A DNA stretch of 64,000 bases from Chenopodium formosanum (taxonomy: Eukaryota; Streptophyta; Magnoliopsida; Caryophyllales; Amaranthaceae). Position 1 is the first letter of the stretch, and each line of letters starts with the position of its first letter. Under the pieces are notes generated by a model. It did not search any database. It saw nothing but the letters and a program-made list of their open reading frames with translations, and was not told the origin of the DNA. The position numbers and the translations under genes are program-made. Of this stretch, positions 44,899-56,569 are shown in pieces. The stretch spans positions 604,501 to 668,500 of the forward strand of contig CM044860.1 in the NCBI GenBank assembly GCA_024500155.1, read 5' to 3'.

Positions 44899-47082
44899 TT
44901 AGGCCAACCTTTCACGAGAAGAGTTTCTCCCAGGCCTCCCCCCACCAGATCCTCTTCTTCCATTACCGCGGCCACCCCTTGAGCTCTCACCTCGCTCCTT
45001 ATTATAGCTGCCACTGCTACCACTTTCACCCCTTGAAGCATTACTCCATGGCCTCCCCCCACCAGAACCTCTTCTAACATTACTGCGCCCACCCCTTGAG
45101 CTGTCAACTCGCTCCTCATTATATCCACCACCATTACCACTTTCACCCCGTGAAGCTTTACTCCATGGCCTCCCCTCACCAAATCCTCTTTTTCCATTAC
45201 TGCGCCCACCCCTTGAGCTCTCAGCTCGCTTCTCATAACCACCACCACCACCACTTTCATTCCGTAAAGCATTAATCCATGGCCTCTTCCCACCCTCTCC
45301 AGGTTTTCTCCTGCCCTCATTTACCACGCCAGATCCTCTTCTACCATTATTGTGCCCACCCCTTGAGCTCTCAACTTGCTCCTCCTCATCATCACCACCA
45401 CTTTCATTGCGGGAAGCTTTTTTCCAAGGCTTCCCCCTACCTTCATCAGAATCTCTCCTGCCCTCATTTGCCCTACCAGATCCTCTTCTTCCATTACTGC
45501 GCCCGCCTCTTGAGCTCCTAACTTGATTTTCCTCTCTAGCATCACCACTTTCATCCCACGAAACATTTCTCCAACGCTTCCCCCTACCCTCTCCAGGTTT
45601 TCCCTTGCCTTCATTTACCTTACCAGATCCGCTTCTTCCATTATTGCGCCCATCCTCTGCGCTCTCAGTTTGCTTCTCATCATCATCACTATCACTTTCC
45701 TCCTCCAAAGCATTTCTCCCAGGCTTCCCCCTACCCTCTCCAGGTTTTCTCCTTCCCTTATTAACCTTATCTATTGAGCTTTCAACTTGCTCCTCCACTT
45801 CTCTCTCTTTGTCCTCCTCACCATCACTGCTTTCATCCACATCAGAACCAGATAATTGCATATCCTCTTCAGTCTCTTTCTCATTCTCTTCCTCATTTTC
45901 TGCTTCCCCTTCCTTCACTGCTTGTTGCTTACCAGCATTAGGACTAGCCACACTTTTTGACTTCTTCCCTTCCTTCACCTTGTGCATCAGATGTATATAT
46001 TTATTTCTCATATCTATCAATGGATGCTTGTCAATCAACAAACCTCTCTTAAACCCGTCCCTTAAAACCACAGTATGAGTCCCAATTTTACTTGAACGGT
46101 AAAATATGCCTGGATGATGAGCCAATGCACGCTTAAGCCTTGGCTTTATACCTAAAAACTCTCCAAGACAAAGCATGTTATCTCTCTCTGTCTTCTTAGT
46201 AACAAGAATATGGAGCAATTCGTGCAAAACCGCAACCACCCACTTATCAGACATATCAGTATTAGGCTGAAGATGAGTTGCATTCTCATAAGGTGATACA
46301 TAAGGCAACTTTTGCCACTCATCCAACCACCTCTTCAGACTCTTATCCATCTCAAACCCATTAGAAAACTGCAAAGGAAAAGCGATTGGCATCCCTTTTT
46401 CATATTTGGGGTCCCCCTTCTTAGCCATCTTTTCAATAGCCGAAACCGCCAATTCATTACTCCAACACACCAATTCCAGCAAACCCTCAACCCTTTTAGG
46501 CCGGGTCTGATTAATCCTTTTCACTTTAAAATAATCAGGGAATTCAGGAACTAATGTATCAACATAATTATCAGGAAGACCTAAATCCCATTTAAACCTA
46601 TCAATCAATTTCAAAGGAAATTCATTAATTCTACACAACATCAAAAGTTTCAACAACCTATCAGCAGCATCTTTCCTAAATGTATCACTATCATACATCA
46701 ACTGTTCTTCAGCATCAAGATTCAAACTTTCTGGGGTTAATCTAACATGTGGGTGGACCCCAATATTAGCAGGAAAATATTCTTCAAAAAAATTAGGGTA
46801 CTTACGAATAAAATCAATTGTTCGACATGGGATACTGAGCTTCTCTGTATGGTCAACAATGGAGGACAGAGGAAGAGACTTTGAAGGCTCTGATTTAAGC
46901 AAGTTCTTGAGATTAACCACATATTTTAGGTCTTTTTCTTTCTCAACAGCATGGTCTAACCCACGATCTGGAACAAAATTTATCTCAATGTTATCAAGAA
47001 AAGTTCTTATACATTGAAAATTGGAGGGATTTGGGTGGTGAGATATAAATATAAAGCGTTGAACTTTGGATTTTATTAGCAT
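44899..47082 (-). CDS. PORR-domain organelle RNA-splicing protein with repeat tail
   Basis: A single-exon minus-strand gene of 727 residues. The N-terminus is basic, without early acids and with Ser/Phe (MLIKSKVQRFIFISHH), fitting a mitochondrial (less likely plastid) transit peptide. Residues about 45-375 form the PORR domain (plant organelle RNA recognition, of the WTF1/RPD1 family; older annotations call it ubiquitin hydrolase-like): RTIDFIRKYPNFFEEY, AADRLLKLLMLCRINEFPL, RFKWDLGLPDNY, YVSPYENATHL, VAVLHELLHILVTKKTERDN and HHPGIFYRSSKIGTHTVVLR. Relatives bind group II introns and promote splicing. Residues 376-431 are acidic; 432-727 are seven imperfect repeats rich in RGG/GRRG (separate entry). 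Family members are commonly 380-500 residues, so the tail is the odd part. Start chosen at 47082 because it precedes the transit-like peptide. Confidence 0.9.
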   Translation of the reverse strand: MLIKSKVQRFIFISHHPNPSNFQCIRTFLDNIEINFVPDRGLDHAVEKEKDLKYVVNLKNLLKSEPSKSLPLSSIVDHTEKLSIPCRTIDFIRKYPNFFEEYFPANIGVHPHVRLTPESLNLDAEEQLMYDSDTFRKDAADRLLKLLMLCRINEFPLKLIDRFKWDLGLPDNYVDTLVPEFPDYFKVKRINQTRPKRVEGLLELVCWSNELAVSAIEKMAKKGDPKYEKGMPIAFPLQFSNGFEMDKSLKRWLDEWQKLPYVSPYENATHLQPNTDMSDKWVVAVLHELLHILVTKKTERDNMLCLGEFLGIKPRLKRALAHHPGIFYRSSKIGTHTVVLRDGFKRGLLIDKHPLIDMRNKYIHLMHKVKEGKKSKSVASPNAGKQQAVKEGEAENEEENEKETEEDMQLSGSDVDESSDGEEDKEREVEEQVESSIDKVNKGRRKPGEGRGKPGRNALEEESDSDDDEKQTESAEDGRNNGRSGSGKVNEGKGKPGEGRGKRWRNVSWDESGDAREENQVRSSRGGRSNGRRGSGRANEGRRDSDEGRGKPWKKASRNESGGDDEEEQVESSRGGHNNGRRGSGVVNEGRRKPGEGGKRPWINALRNESGGGGGYEKRAESSRGGRSNGKRGFGEGRPWSKASRGESGNGGGYNEERVDSSRGGRSNVRRGSGGGRPWSNASRGESGSSGSYNKERGESSRGGRGNGRRGSGGGRPGRNSSRERLA
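44902..45789 (-). repeat. seven coding repeats in the PORR protein tail
   Basis: Residues 432-727 of the PORR protein split into units of 39, 49, 49, 50, 39, 39 and 31 residues. The shared core is (Q/R)-x-E-S-S-R-G-G-R-S-N-G-R-R-G-S-G followed by RPW/KPW-x-x-A-S-R-x-E-S-G and a Gly or acidic stretch. The last three units lack the 11-residue VNEGRRKPGEG-like insert of units 2-4, and the first unit keeps only that half. The repeats grade from acidic (N-terminal side) to Gly/Arg-rich (C-terminal end). The nucleotide sequence shows the same period, so units probably arose by in-frame duplication. Confidence 0.9.
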
Positions 47083-48587
47083 TTTTGTGGTTAAATTTGC
47101 AGAGTTTTCAGGGTTTGGGGGAAGTGAAGAATAGGAAATGGTAGTTTGGGGTTTAAGGAGGGTTTTGCCTGTTTGGCTGCTTGGTTGAGGATTGAGGAGT
47201 TTAAGGTTTGGGGGCTGTGATTTTTTGGACCAAACACACCCCCAAATTAGTTAGGTCACTCTAGACACTTTTACACCTTTTTTTTTTTTGGAAAGGTAAA
47301 ATACATTTGTAAAATTATGAATGTTTTCTCACAAGATCATACCCTAATCTGTCTCAAAGTATAAAAATAAAAATAATTAAGGGGGCCAATATTTTGATGA
47401 GTTGGAGTAGAGTAGTCAAGAAGGGCAACATAATCTGCTGCTCGATTTCCTTCACGATTAATATTTCGAGATATATTAGCCGTAAAAAATTGTCTTCACT
47501 TTTACACCAATATTGCCTTGATAATCAATATACTACAAAGTATATCGCAAATTGATATATACTGTCAGTGTATCACTTGTAATTTAACATTCCTATCCCA
47601 AACTCATTCTCTAGACTTTAAAAACTAATTGGTAGGTTTATTACTAACACTTTTATGGCCACAAGACATTCACTTCAACTTTCAAAAAATTTGGTGAAAT
47701 TAATTCAAAATTGTGTATTAGAACTGTCGATTGTAAAGATTTTTTGACTTTTTTAGACCCATAAAGTATGTAAGATATGAATCATGGTGCTTCTTATGGA
47801 CCTCGCGATTTCGCGAAACCATGGGAGACCATTTAAGTGGTCGAAACCAATTTCGCCAGTTATAGCACATCTCTCACTATTGACTCAAGGTCATCGCGAG
47901 CCTTTTTTTTTATCGGATAATCGTATATTGGGTGTATAAGGTTCCAACAAAAACCTTGTTAGTACTTTCGAATGCATCCCCACTTTTACTTAAGTTATTG
48001 ATATTAAATTCTGAAAATCTCTGACTATATGCCAATATTGTAAATATAGCTAGTCTCCAGTTTAGTTTTCGGAGAATATTTTTGGACTCGAATGATTTAG
48101 TCTTCAAGTTAGACATCCAACAATTGAAGTAAATTTCATAGACTGCACGAGATCTTTTGAGACCATCTAAGCGGTTGAAACCATTTTTGCCTCTAATTAA
48201 TCCATACATCCTATGATGATCAGTTGATCACACATCCCGTTATTAACTCATTGAAAAAAGCTCAAAAGGTCATTACCATGATGTTAGCTTAGCTTAACTA
48301 GTACTTCTAGTACTCGTTATTAATTAGCCAACTATGTTAACCATATTTCTTTACACAAAAAATGATTCAAAAAGCACACACCAAACACACCCCACAACAC
48401 CCATACAATAATCTACCACCATAACACCAAATCCACCAACACAAAAATCAAACAAAAAGAAAAGAGTGCGAAATCAAATTGACCCGCATAAATAAGTAGA
48501 TAATCTATCTCTTTCGAAAATATCTCTTCCAAATCACAATTTTACAGGAACAACAGCTCACACTGTCTAAAATTTTCAGAGTTCCCA

Positions 48588-48588
<1 letters not shown>
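47083..48588. other. spacer between divergent PORR and PTP1 genes
   Basis: Shared upstream region of two divergent genes. Two imperfect copies of a several-hundred-bp sequence occur around 47690-47890 and 48060-48220, best seen in GACCATTTAAGTGGTCGAAACC (47829) versus GACCATCTAAGCGGTTGAAACC (48161), both followed by a similar run and ending before TTGACTCA/TTAACTCA. Nature of this repeat unknown. No gene seen. Confidence 0.45.

Positions 48589-48631
<43 letters not shown>
48589..48631 (+). repeat. A43 tract in the PTP1 leader
   Basis: Forty-three A in a row, 82 bp before the PTP1 ATG, probably within the 5' untranslated region. Length may be affected by sequencing. Confidence 0.75.
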
Positions 48632-48634
<3 letters not shown>

Positions 48635-48713
48635 ACAAGTTTGATCTTTTTTCATTTTCTCAACAACGGGGAACTCTGTTTCATCCCGGATTTGCTTCCG
48701 GAAAAAACCCAAA

Positions 48714-51700
48714 ATGTCTGCTTCTTCTCCAAAACCTGCTTCACTTTCTCTTCATTCTTCTTCTGCACCATCTCCTCTTCCTCCTCAATCTGTCGATTTT
48801 TCAGAACATTCCCCTGCATTTTCTCTCTCTTCTGACCAGTTTCATAACTGTTCTCGTGCTCTTGACCTCTTCAAACAAAAATTGGACAATACCCAACTCA
48901 TTCAACGCGAGTTCGATTCTCTTCAGGTACTTCTTATTCATTAATTTTACTCATTTCCCAGAAAAATAATTGATTTTTATGAAGTGGGTTGTGATTTATT
49001 TGGTGGGATCAGCCTAAATGTTGCAGTTTTAATTAATTTAGGGAGATATTTGATGTACTGTTGATTTTAGTTCAATGTTGAATGTTGGGTTGTATGTACT
49101 TGTAGGTTATTGTTGTATGATTAGAAGATATTTTGGATATATAATTAGAAGGAAAAAGGAGTTAATTGATTTTAATTTTGATAATGTTGCCCAATTCAGA
49201 TGCTTAAAACCTAGACATAATTAGTTGATGATCGGCATAAAGTACATTGTTAAAAGAAAAAATGCTCCTAATTTTACCAAATATACCCTTATTTGTGGGG
49301 TGTCATGGTAACATCTACAGTAATTTTGCTTCTTTAGTGTCTTTTCGTTGCAACACTTTATGGAGTTAGGTATTAACACCATTGATTATGTGCCAAATAG
49401 GGGACTACATATACTTCTTATCTTCTTTGAGAATATAATCTACACTATGAATGCTAGGTTCTTTTGGTATAAGCTCCTTGAGACTTTGAGAGCAGGGTGA
49501 GTTAGGTCGATTTCTGTTAGGTACACCTGCAAGTTCTGTATTTCGATCTGTATTGGTTGGGATAGAGCTGTTACATATATACATGTTGTGGCATAGGGCA
49601 TGATATGCTCTTTAGTGGACATTGTGGTTGAAAAGGATTGAATTGATTTTTGGGATTGCGAGTTAGCAAGTGCTTATGGGATAAAATTGTCTTAGTGGTA
49701 TCTCTAATTTTCACTGACTTCAAGCTCCAGGGGCTTTCTCAGGTTTGTATTTTCTGATTTGACCTATACTGTTGTTAGCAATTGAGGATTCCCTACTTCC
49801 TTTTCTGTTATCTAATGTAAAATTAGTGGGAACGATCATGGAATTTTAATCAAACTGAGAAGCTTTATGTAGTACGAATTCTTGAAATAAGTGGCGGCAT
49901 ATTTTGATAGTATGAGTGTTGCTTGGAGAACTAAGTATTAGAAAGTATGAAACCATGCTGCCAACTGAGTGAGCAGTTTCTGCCTTTTGTGAATGGGGGC
50001 ATGGGAATTGGTGGAGAGAATGGGTTGATGAGAGGGGTGTAGTGTTTGAATTTGTAAATATTTTTTTGGAGCAGGAAATATGTTTGCTTCAAGGATTTAA
50101 CTGTTTTTTTTTTTGGAGGACATTTGCTCTAGAAGTTGTTAATAAAGTGTGCAGTGGCCTTTGTGAAGCTGCCAAGTAACATCAACTTTTCTCAGTGGCC
50201 ATGTTTCTCCCATTCCAAGAGGAACTCCTTTCTGGATATTATGTTACAGAGTACTTCTTTCTCAATTGTAACGGTCATACATGTTTCTGTTGATAAGCTA
50301 TTAGCTCAACCAAGCTCTACCTTATTAAACTAATTTTCGTTGCTTAATAAGAGAGTTAATCTATAGGAGATAATATAGTTATGTAGGATCTTGTTGAATT
50401 TGTCTCATTGTACATTTTATTAATATCAAGTATTTAAATGTTACGTACTTACGTGTATAGAACTAGAGATATATACGATTTAAGAGATGTCTTGGTGACC
50501 GTGAAAAGTCAAATAGGGAAAAAAATAGGGAAGAAGGGAGTATTTAATATTTACTATATTAGAATGGACTACTCATATCTTAGTCAAAGAAGGCACTTCT
50601 TTGATCCATGAATGTCTCATATCAGAATATCCAGTTAGATAGTCAGCCAGGTCAATGCATAAAAAGGGCTCAAGGCACACCTAGGCTTTTTGGAGTTCCT
50701 TGCGCCTAAGTGTGCCTCATTGAAGTGAGGCGCATATGATAAACAGTATAAAAAAATTTTGAAAAAAAAAAAATCTTTGTGCGCCTCAAGCTGTGCCTCT
50801 TCACAATCGCCTCTCCTAGACCATAAAAAAGCGCATGACCCCTAATGCCTTGTGCCTCAGCGCTTAGGCGCGCTTTTTCAAAAACTGAGCCAGGTTGTCC
50901 AAGCGTGGACAGGAATGTTTGTGTTAGTGTCATAGATACAGCTATACAAGTAAGGTTCCGTTCTGACTTCTGAGTGATGGTTCTCCACCTAATGCTGTGC
51001 CTGTTGAGGGAATAACATGATTGTCAGTTTGTCACAGATGATGATGTGGTAAAAGGGGAGCACTGGACCAGCATGTTGCTAGAAATTCTTCTTCCTGTAA
51101 TTGTGGTTTTGTTTATTTTAAGAGAACATGATGCCTTAAATGATGGTGTGCTTTTTGTAAAGCTTCAGCTTTTTGATGTCTTGAAGATGCAATATTACAA
51201 ATGTTATGTTGGACTAGAAGGCACCATTGTTTGATAAAGACGAGTCTGTCCTTGTTCATGTATCAAAGTTGAGTTTGGGCATTAGCCAAGATCAAGTCAG
51301 AATAATAGACAAATTGTTCCCAATATGAATGGTATGCAACCTTAAAGCAATGGCATATTACTTTCACTAATGGATAAAATCACTCATTTGTTAGATAAAG
51401 GTATTCAATTTGACAAATGAACAAGTTGTCATGATAGGCAAATTTGTTCCCATTGTGAATGGTTCGATGGTATGCAACCTTAAGGGTATGTGAATTTTAC
51501 TCCATAGTTTTTCTGTGAACGGATATTATAAAATCCATGTTGCACATTTATACAAGGGTGAAATACTAGAATTTGAATATTATGTTGCTTGAGTGGTTCA
51601 TTTCTATTTTGTTCTGTTGTGGCACTTGGTGGGACCTCATTTCCTCTAGTTGTATTTCTCGTTTCTTATTAATAAATAAATAAATAAATAAAAATCTCTT

Positions 51701-54700
51701 TTTACTTGTATAATTTATTTATTATGGAGTTGGTCAAATGATTGTAGCCAGAAGATGAAACTTCTTTGCCCACTCAGAGGGCACTTTTTTCATCCAACTA
51801 GAAATGGAATAAGAGAGTAATATTTATTTTTGCGAATTATGTTATGCTGTATATTGTTTGTCCGCCAAATTTTGTTTATCAAATTCTGTTCAGTTTGATG
51901 CAGTTCCTATTCTGAGATCTTAAGCTTTTCTTGGGTGCAGGACAAAAGAATCAGATCATCTGACATGACAAAACTCTGTAGGGTGGCCCTTGACCCTGTA
52001 AATTTGAGCAAAAACCGCTACACTGATGTTATACCATGTAATTTCTAATCCAATCAATCTTTTTCTTTGAAGGTGTCTAGTTGTTTCATACTTTCACTGA
52101 CTCTTTTAATCAGTTTGAATGTTGTTATGAATGAATAATGTGATTGACTAGCTTGTTTTTGTCCTTGTCTTCAGTTGACAGCAGCAGAGTAGTTTTGACC
52201 TCATGTAAGGACTATAGACCATCAGCCAAGGGTTACATTAATGCGAGCTTTATAAAAGTTAGTATGTGCTCTCCACCACTGAATTATGTAACCCTGGAGT
52301 AGTTGTTACTAATTTGTTTTATTACTCACTCCTTCCATCCAGACTTGATTGTTGTGTTCTGATTATTGAATGAATCACTGAATATAATATTTGACCATTT
52401 ATATTTCGTACGAGTAATATAATACTCATGGAAGTGTTATCTTTTTATTTCTTTTTTTTTTGAAATTTTTTTTAGAGCAATTCAAACACTTTATTTGCAT
52501 GAATAGGTGCATTTTATGTTGTAAATTGGCTTTCGAAATTGCTAAATTTTTGCAAATATTTTGTGTTTGGGACAGTCATTCATAGATGAATGGTGTCATA
52601 ATAGTTTAAATTCTCTGTTTGACATCTGAATTCATATCAAATGTAGACACCAGCAGAAGATGCTGCTCAGTTTATAGCCACACAAGGTCCATTGTCACAT
52701 ACATTTGAAGATTTTTGGGAAATGGTGTTGCAGAATCGCTGCCCTGCGATTGTGATGCTAACACGGCTGGTTGACAATTACAAGGTACTTCACTGTGCCG
52801 TACACCATCTTATGTGAGTTGTGAGACCATACAAGGAAAGTCACTTGTGACTTTCCAAACTTTTCTCTAATCATATGCTATTTGCTTCTTCAACTCATCC
52901 ATGTCTTCAGTCTTCATTAATAAGCAGAGCAAAAACGAATTAAAGTAAAATACACTTGACTGTTGTTTGTTTAGTGATACACATGTTGCAATTCCATCTG
53001 AATGTGTGGTTTGTGTGAAAATGAAAACACTGTTGAGGTTGCACTCCTATGCCCATAAAATTATCTATATATAGTATCCAAGGAGGCAAATACTTAATAA
53101 GGAGATAACTTTGATGTTAAATCAATGACAAACTTGATGTCATGGTGAATTAAAGCTTGTATGAAAGTTACCTATCTTAAACAATATGGCAAATGTTCAG
53201 TTAAATCTGATTTTAAATAACTAAATATAAGCTTATATGGATTGTTTCGTATAAAATTTATATGGATTAGAAAGGAAGCACATCTCTAAAACATCAGTAA
53301 CAGAGATAATTTTAAGTGCCTGTGTTTGAAGTATATAATGTGTGAGGAGAGAGAAAAATCAAAGTTGGTTAGTTTAAGCTGCTTGTATTTCATTTGAGTA
53401 TATGTTTTATTATATGCAGTGTGTTTATGAGTATTTTAGGCCTGCCACACACAGCTTTTGTAGCTTAATGCTGTATTCTGGGAAGTTATTGGTTCTGGAT
53501 TATATATTCTCAATATCTTTTTTTTTTCAACGTTATTCTTCCATATATGTGATGGCCTATATTTTTGTAAAATGCACGCAGTGATTTATTCCTTCTTGTA
53601 CTAGTTTGGGAGTGTGGATATCTTAATTGCTCTCCACGATTTTCCGTTCCGAACTCTGCTCTAATAGTGTGTATCTACATTTTTGGATTTTATATGCAGA
53701 CGTTGAAGTGTGGTGATTATTTTCAAGCAGAGGATGGTCCTCGGGAATTTGGTAACATATCAATTGTCACAAAATGGATCAAGATAACTGGGAGCTCTTT
53801 AATTTTGCGACATTTGGAAGTGACCAAGGCAGAGGTAAGATCATTCTAAGTGTCCAAAATTGTTGTTCATTGTTGAATTATTGTCTTGAAAATTGAACTA
53901 GGAGGAACTAGAATAATTTTAAAGAACAAATATGCTAGGCTATGGCCTTATCTATTTTTTTAATTGATCTTTGGATTAGGAGAGAAATCCAGTGGAGTTT
54001 TTAAAGACGATCCAACCTGAACCATCCTTTTGAATTAACTGAAAGAGCTTTGTGATGAGTAATAAGAGAAAAGAGCATAATAAAATCATAGCTCTAGCCC
54101 TGACGACCCAAACTTTGTAAATAGTTCTCAAATTAGAAAGCAGATGATTAAACTACAAATAAGAAGGCTAATGATAAGCCAAACACTCACTAAACTATTT
54201 TATTCATCTTCATGAAGCAGAAGCACTAGCCATTTCATAGCTAATACAAGTTTCTTGTTTGCAATAATTGAGGAGAAATTGTTTCATACTCTTGGTGGGA
54301 GTATGGACTATGGAGTATGGATAAATAGAAACAGAGCAAGGAATGCTGAATAATCATGAATGATGAATATTGGATCATTTTGCTTTGCATCAAAGTGCTA
54401 TTAGGTAATACTATTTGTAAATAAACTGAGAATGTATTGGAAAAGTCTACTTCTATTTGCTTCTTGAATTTGTTTATGAAAATTTGTGGATTAAAGACCA
54501 AGTACAATTATCACCTCATCAGATTTGTTCCTTGACAGTTATACTGGCAGTCTGGTAACTAAGCTGAATGCTTTTTAGTGTGAGCTTGTTCTCTGTAACT
54601 TGATGTACTTGATGAGACATTGATGATACAGTGACCAGTAACTTACTGTTGTGCTCATGTGGTTATTGCAGTCGGAAGAGGCACCATTGTCTGTTTTGCA

Positions 54701-55585
54701 TATTCAGTATCCTGAATGGCCTGATCATGGTGTTCCCAAGGACTCAGTAGCTGTTAGAGAGATTTTTAAAAGAACGTATCATCTGCCACCTGGTTTAGGG
54801 CCTTTAGTGGTACATTGCAGGTATACTTCGTGCTCAGTTCCTAGTTTCTGCTCTCTAAGTTAATCATTGACCATTGATCCTCACACATCCTATTTTCTTT
54901 GCTCAGTGCTGGAATTGGTCGCACAGGAACATACTGCACCATTCATGACACACTCCAAAGGATTCTTGCTGGAGACATGTCTGCCTTAGATTTGGCCAAT
55001 ACTGTTGAGATTTTTAGATCTCAGCGAGTTGGAATGGTTCAAACACTGGTACTCTCTCTCTCTCTCTCTCTCTAGAAGGGGTAGGTGTGGGCACAACAGA
55101 AGGGGATATGGTAATTTCTAGTTAGCTATTTCGGGAGGAACATCCCCTATGAGCTTAAAAGGGACTCCAACCACAGGGAAACCCTTCCCCAAAATAGGAA
55201 TCTGGATGTTACGGTCAATGAGAACCCAGTAATACAACCCAACCTTGAAGTTGGAAGAAGTGGGAGCACTACCATTGGATTTCCAAATAGTGGCTCTGCC
55301 ACTTTTTTTTTTTTTTTTTTTTTCGTTACTGTTGACTTTGTGAACAAGTATCTCTTAGGAAAGAAACTGGTTTTACTATAATAGGATAATAATCTCTGCA
55401 TTTCTTCTAATGCTGAAGTGTATGTTAATTGTTAGGATGTGAAGTAATGTCCTATGTCTATAAACTTAATACATTTTTTGATTTTTATGTCTTTTTTTTA
55501 GGATCAATATTACTTCTGCTACAAGGTGGTGGTTGATGAATTGGAGGAGCTGATATCAAGTTACAATCCTGAGAAAAGTGCTTGA
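48714..55585 (+). CDS. PTP1: protein tyrosine phosphatase 1, eight exons
   Basis: Exons 48714-48926, 51941-52037, 52175-52257, 52647-52784, 53700-53834, 54672-54820, 54907-55048 and 55502-55585 join in frame to 346 residues, close to Arabidopsis PTP1 (340). The classical tyrosine-specific phosphatase domain is complete: KNRYTDVIPF (exon 2-3 join), FIATQGPL and EDFWEMV (exon 4), CGDYFQAEDGPREFGN (exon 5), WPD loop WPDHGVP (residues 238-244) and the P-loop HCSAGIGRTG (270-279) with nucleophile Cys271, split between exons 6 and 7, then the Q-loop QTLDQYYFCY. The first 60 residues are Ser/Pro-rich and likely unstructured. PTP1 dephosphorylates MAP kinases (MPK6, MPK3) in stress and defence signalling in Arabidopsis. 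Every intron is GT-AG; exon 3's donor is GTTAGT. Intron 1 is 3 kb and holds MITE remains. A partial copy of the gene's 3' end lies at 60577. Confidence 0.95.
50342..50542. mobile_element. Stowaway-like remnant in PTP1 intron 1
   Basis: The right end (GGGAAGAAGGGAGTA near 50528) and interior words such as TTATGTAGGATCTTGTTGAATTTG resemble the complete Stowaway element at 32080 (TCATGTGGGATCTAGTTAGATTCG). The left end is not clear, so this is likely a truncated or diverged copy. Confidence 0.5.
50662..50885. repeat. MITE-like GCGCC-rich inverted repeat in PTP1 intron 1
   Basis: Unlike its AT-rich surroundings, this piece is rich in GCGCCTNAG words on both strands. Its ends, AAAAAGGGCTCAAGGCACACC and the reverse complement of GGCGCGCTTTTT, are imperfect inverted repeats. 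Internally AGTGTGCCTCATTGAAGTGAGGCGCAT forms a hairpin. No target duplication seen, so the boundaries are approximate. Confidence 0.5.
55118..55300 (-). other. possible protein-coding fragment in PTP1 intron 7
   Basis: Read on the minus strand, 60 open codons end in TAG at 55118 and carry sensible residues (NFKVGLYYWVLIDRNIQIPI, GKGFPVVGVPFKLIG). It lies beside a run of T (A on this strand) at about 55303-55323. It may be a captured or retrocopied exon from elsewhere; I do not recognise the family, and it could be chance. Confidence 0.35.
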
Positions 55586-56560
55586 TAGTATGTATATCCA
55601 ATTATTCTCATAAGATTGCTTTTATGTAAATTTTGCATCACAGACCAATTATTTTCTACTTCAGCTCAGAATAATGTTATTGCAGACTCTGCAGGATAGA
55701 TCCTGTCCTTTTTATTTGGTTGCTTCGTTGCTGCAGCAAGACTGGCGCAGGCACAAAAGAGCAGCAGTGACTTCTCAAGGTAATTATTTCAACATGGATA
55801 TCTACAGAAGGAAGAATGAAGATTGCTTGATGTGCAACGTAATACTAAGCAGACTGTATTCAGAGTTTCTGTTTTTTAATCCCTGGTAGCACCAACCTTG
55901 GAAATTCGGATTCTTATGTACATTTAATTTCTGTGATTGTTCTTGTATCCATACTAATTAAGTATATAGCTATTCTTGTACTTGTATTGGTACATTTAAC
56001 CTGGGAAAGACATTTTTAAATTTTATTGTTGTGAGTTTGTGACGATGCTTGTTTTTCTCAAATTTTTATAATCCCCCAACCCAAACAAATATTATTGGAA
56101 GTGTGGACATATTGCGAGTTTTGTGACTATTGTCCCTGTATATCAGTATTATCAATCACCAGAATTCAGTGTATTAAGTATCTTAGATTCTTAGATAAGG
56201 TTGGGCTTAATAACAATGCTGTTAATATGTAACAATCCAAATTTGATTTTAAGAGGCGTGCTTTATTAAATCTTCAATTAAAACTTTGGCCTTAACGTTA
56301 ATTATGAGTCAAGTTTGGTTATTTTACCCATTGTTTTTACATATTAGTATCAATCATTGTGAATTTGTGATTATAACCTTTGCGATTGAAATTATTAAGT
56401 TACTAATTGATTATTATTAAAAGAAGGAAATTTGTAAAACCCACCTCTTTTAAAAAAATATTGCAAAAGACCACCAATTTTAAAAATTTTGTTGTAAATT
56501 ACCACTTTTTAAGGCAAATTTATCAATTGTGTTTACATTGAATTGGTGGTAATTTTAAAT
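55586..56560 (+). other. PTP1 3' untranslated region and spacer
   Basis: After the stop at 55583 the pattern GTATGTATATCC...TTATTGCAG|ACTCTGCAGG...CTCAAG|GTAATT (55588-55783) suggests a 3' untranslated exon after an intron. The same block recurs in decayed form at 60700-60998. Beyond about 56000 AT-rich spacer follows with no gene seen. Confidence 0.45.
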
Positions 56561-56569
56561 TGTGAATTT

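Noticed and set aside
45279..46078. Plus-strand Ser/Pro/His-rich frames opposite the PORR gene
   Set aside because: Mirror frames of the repetitive Gly/Arg/Glu coding sequence on the minus strand.
50706..50933. Minus-strand 75-codon frame in PTP1 intron 1
   Set aside because: Arises from the GCGCC-rich inverted repeat.
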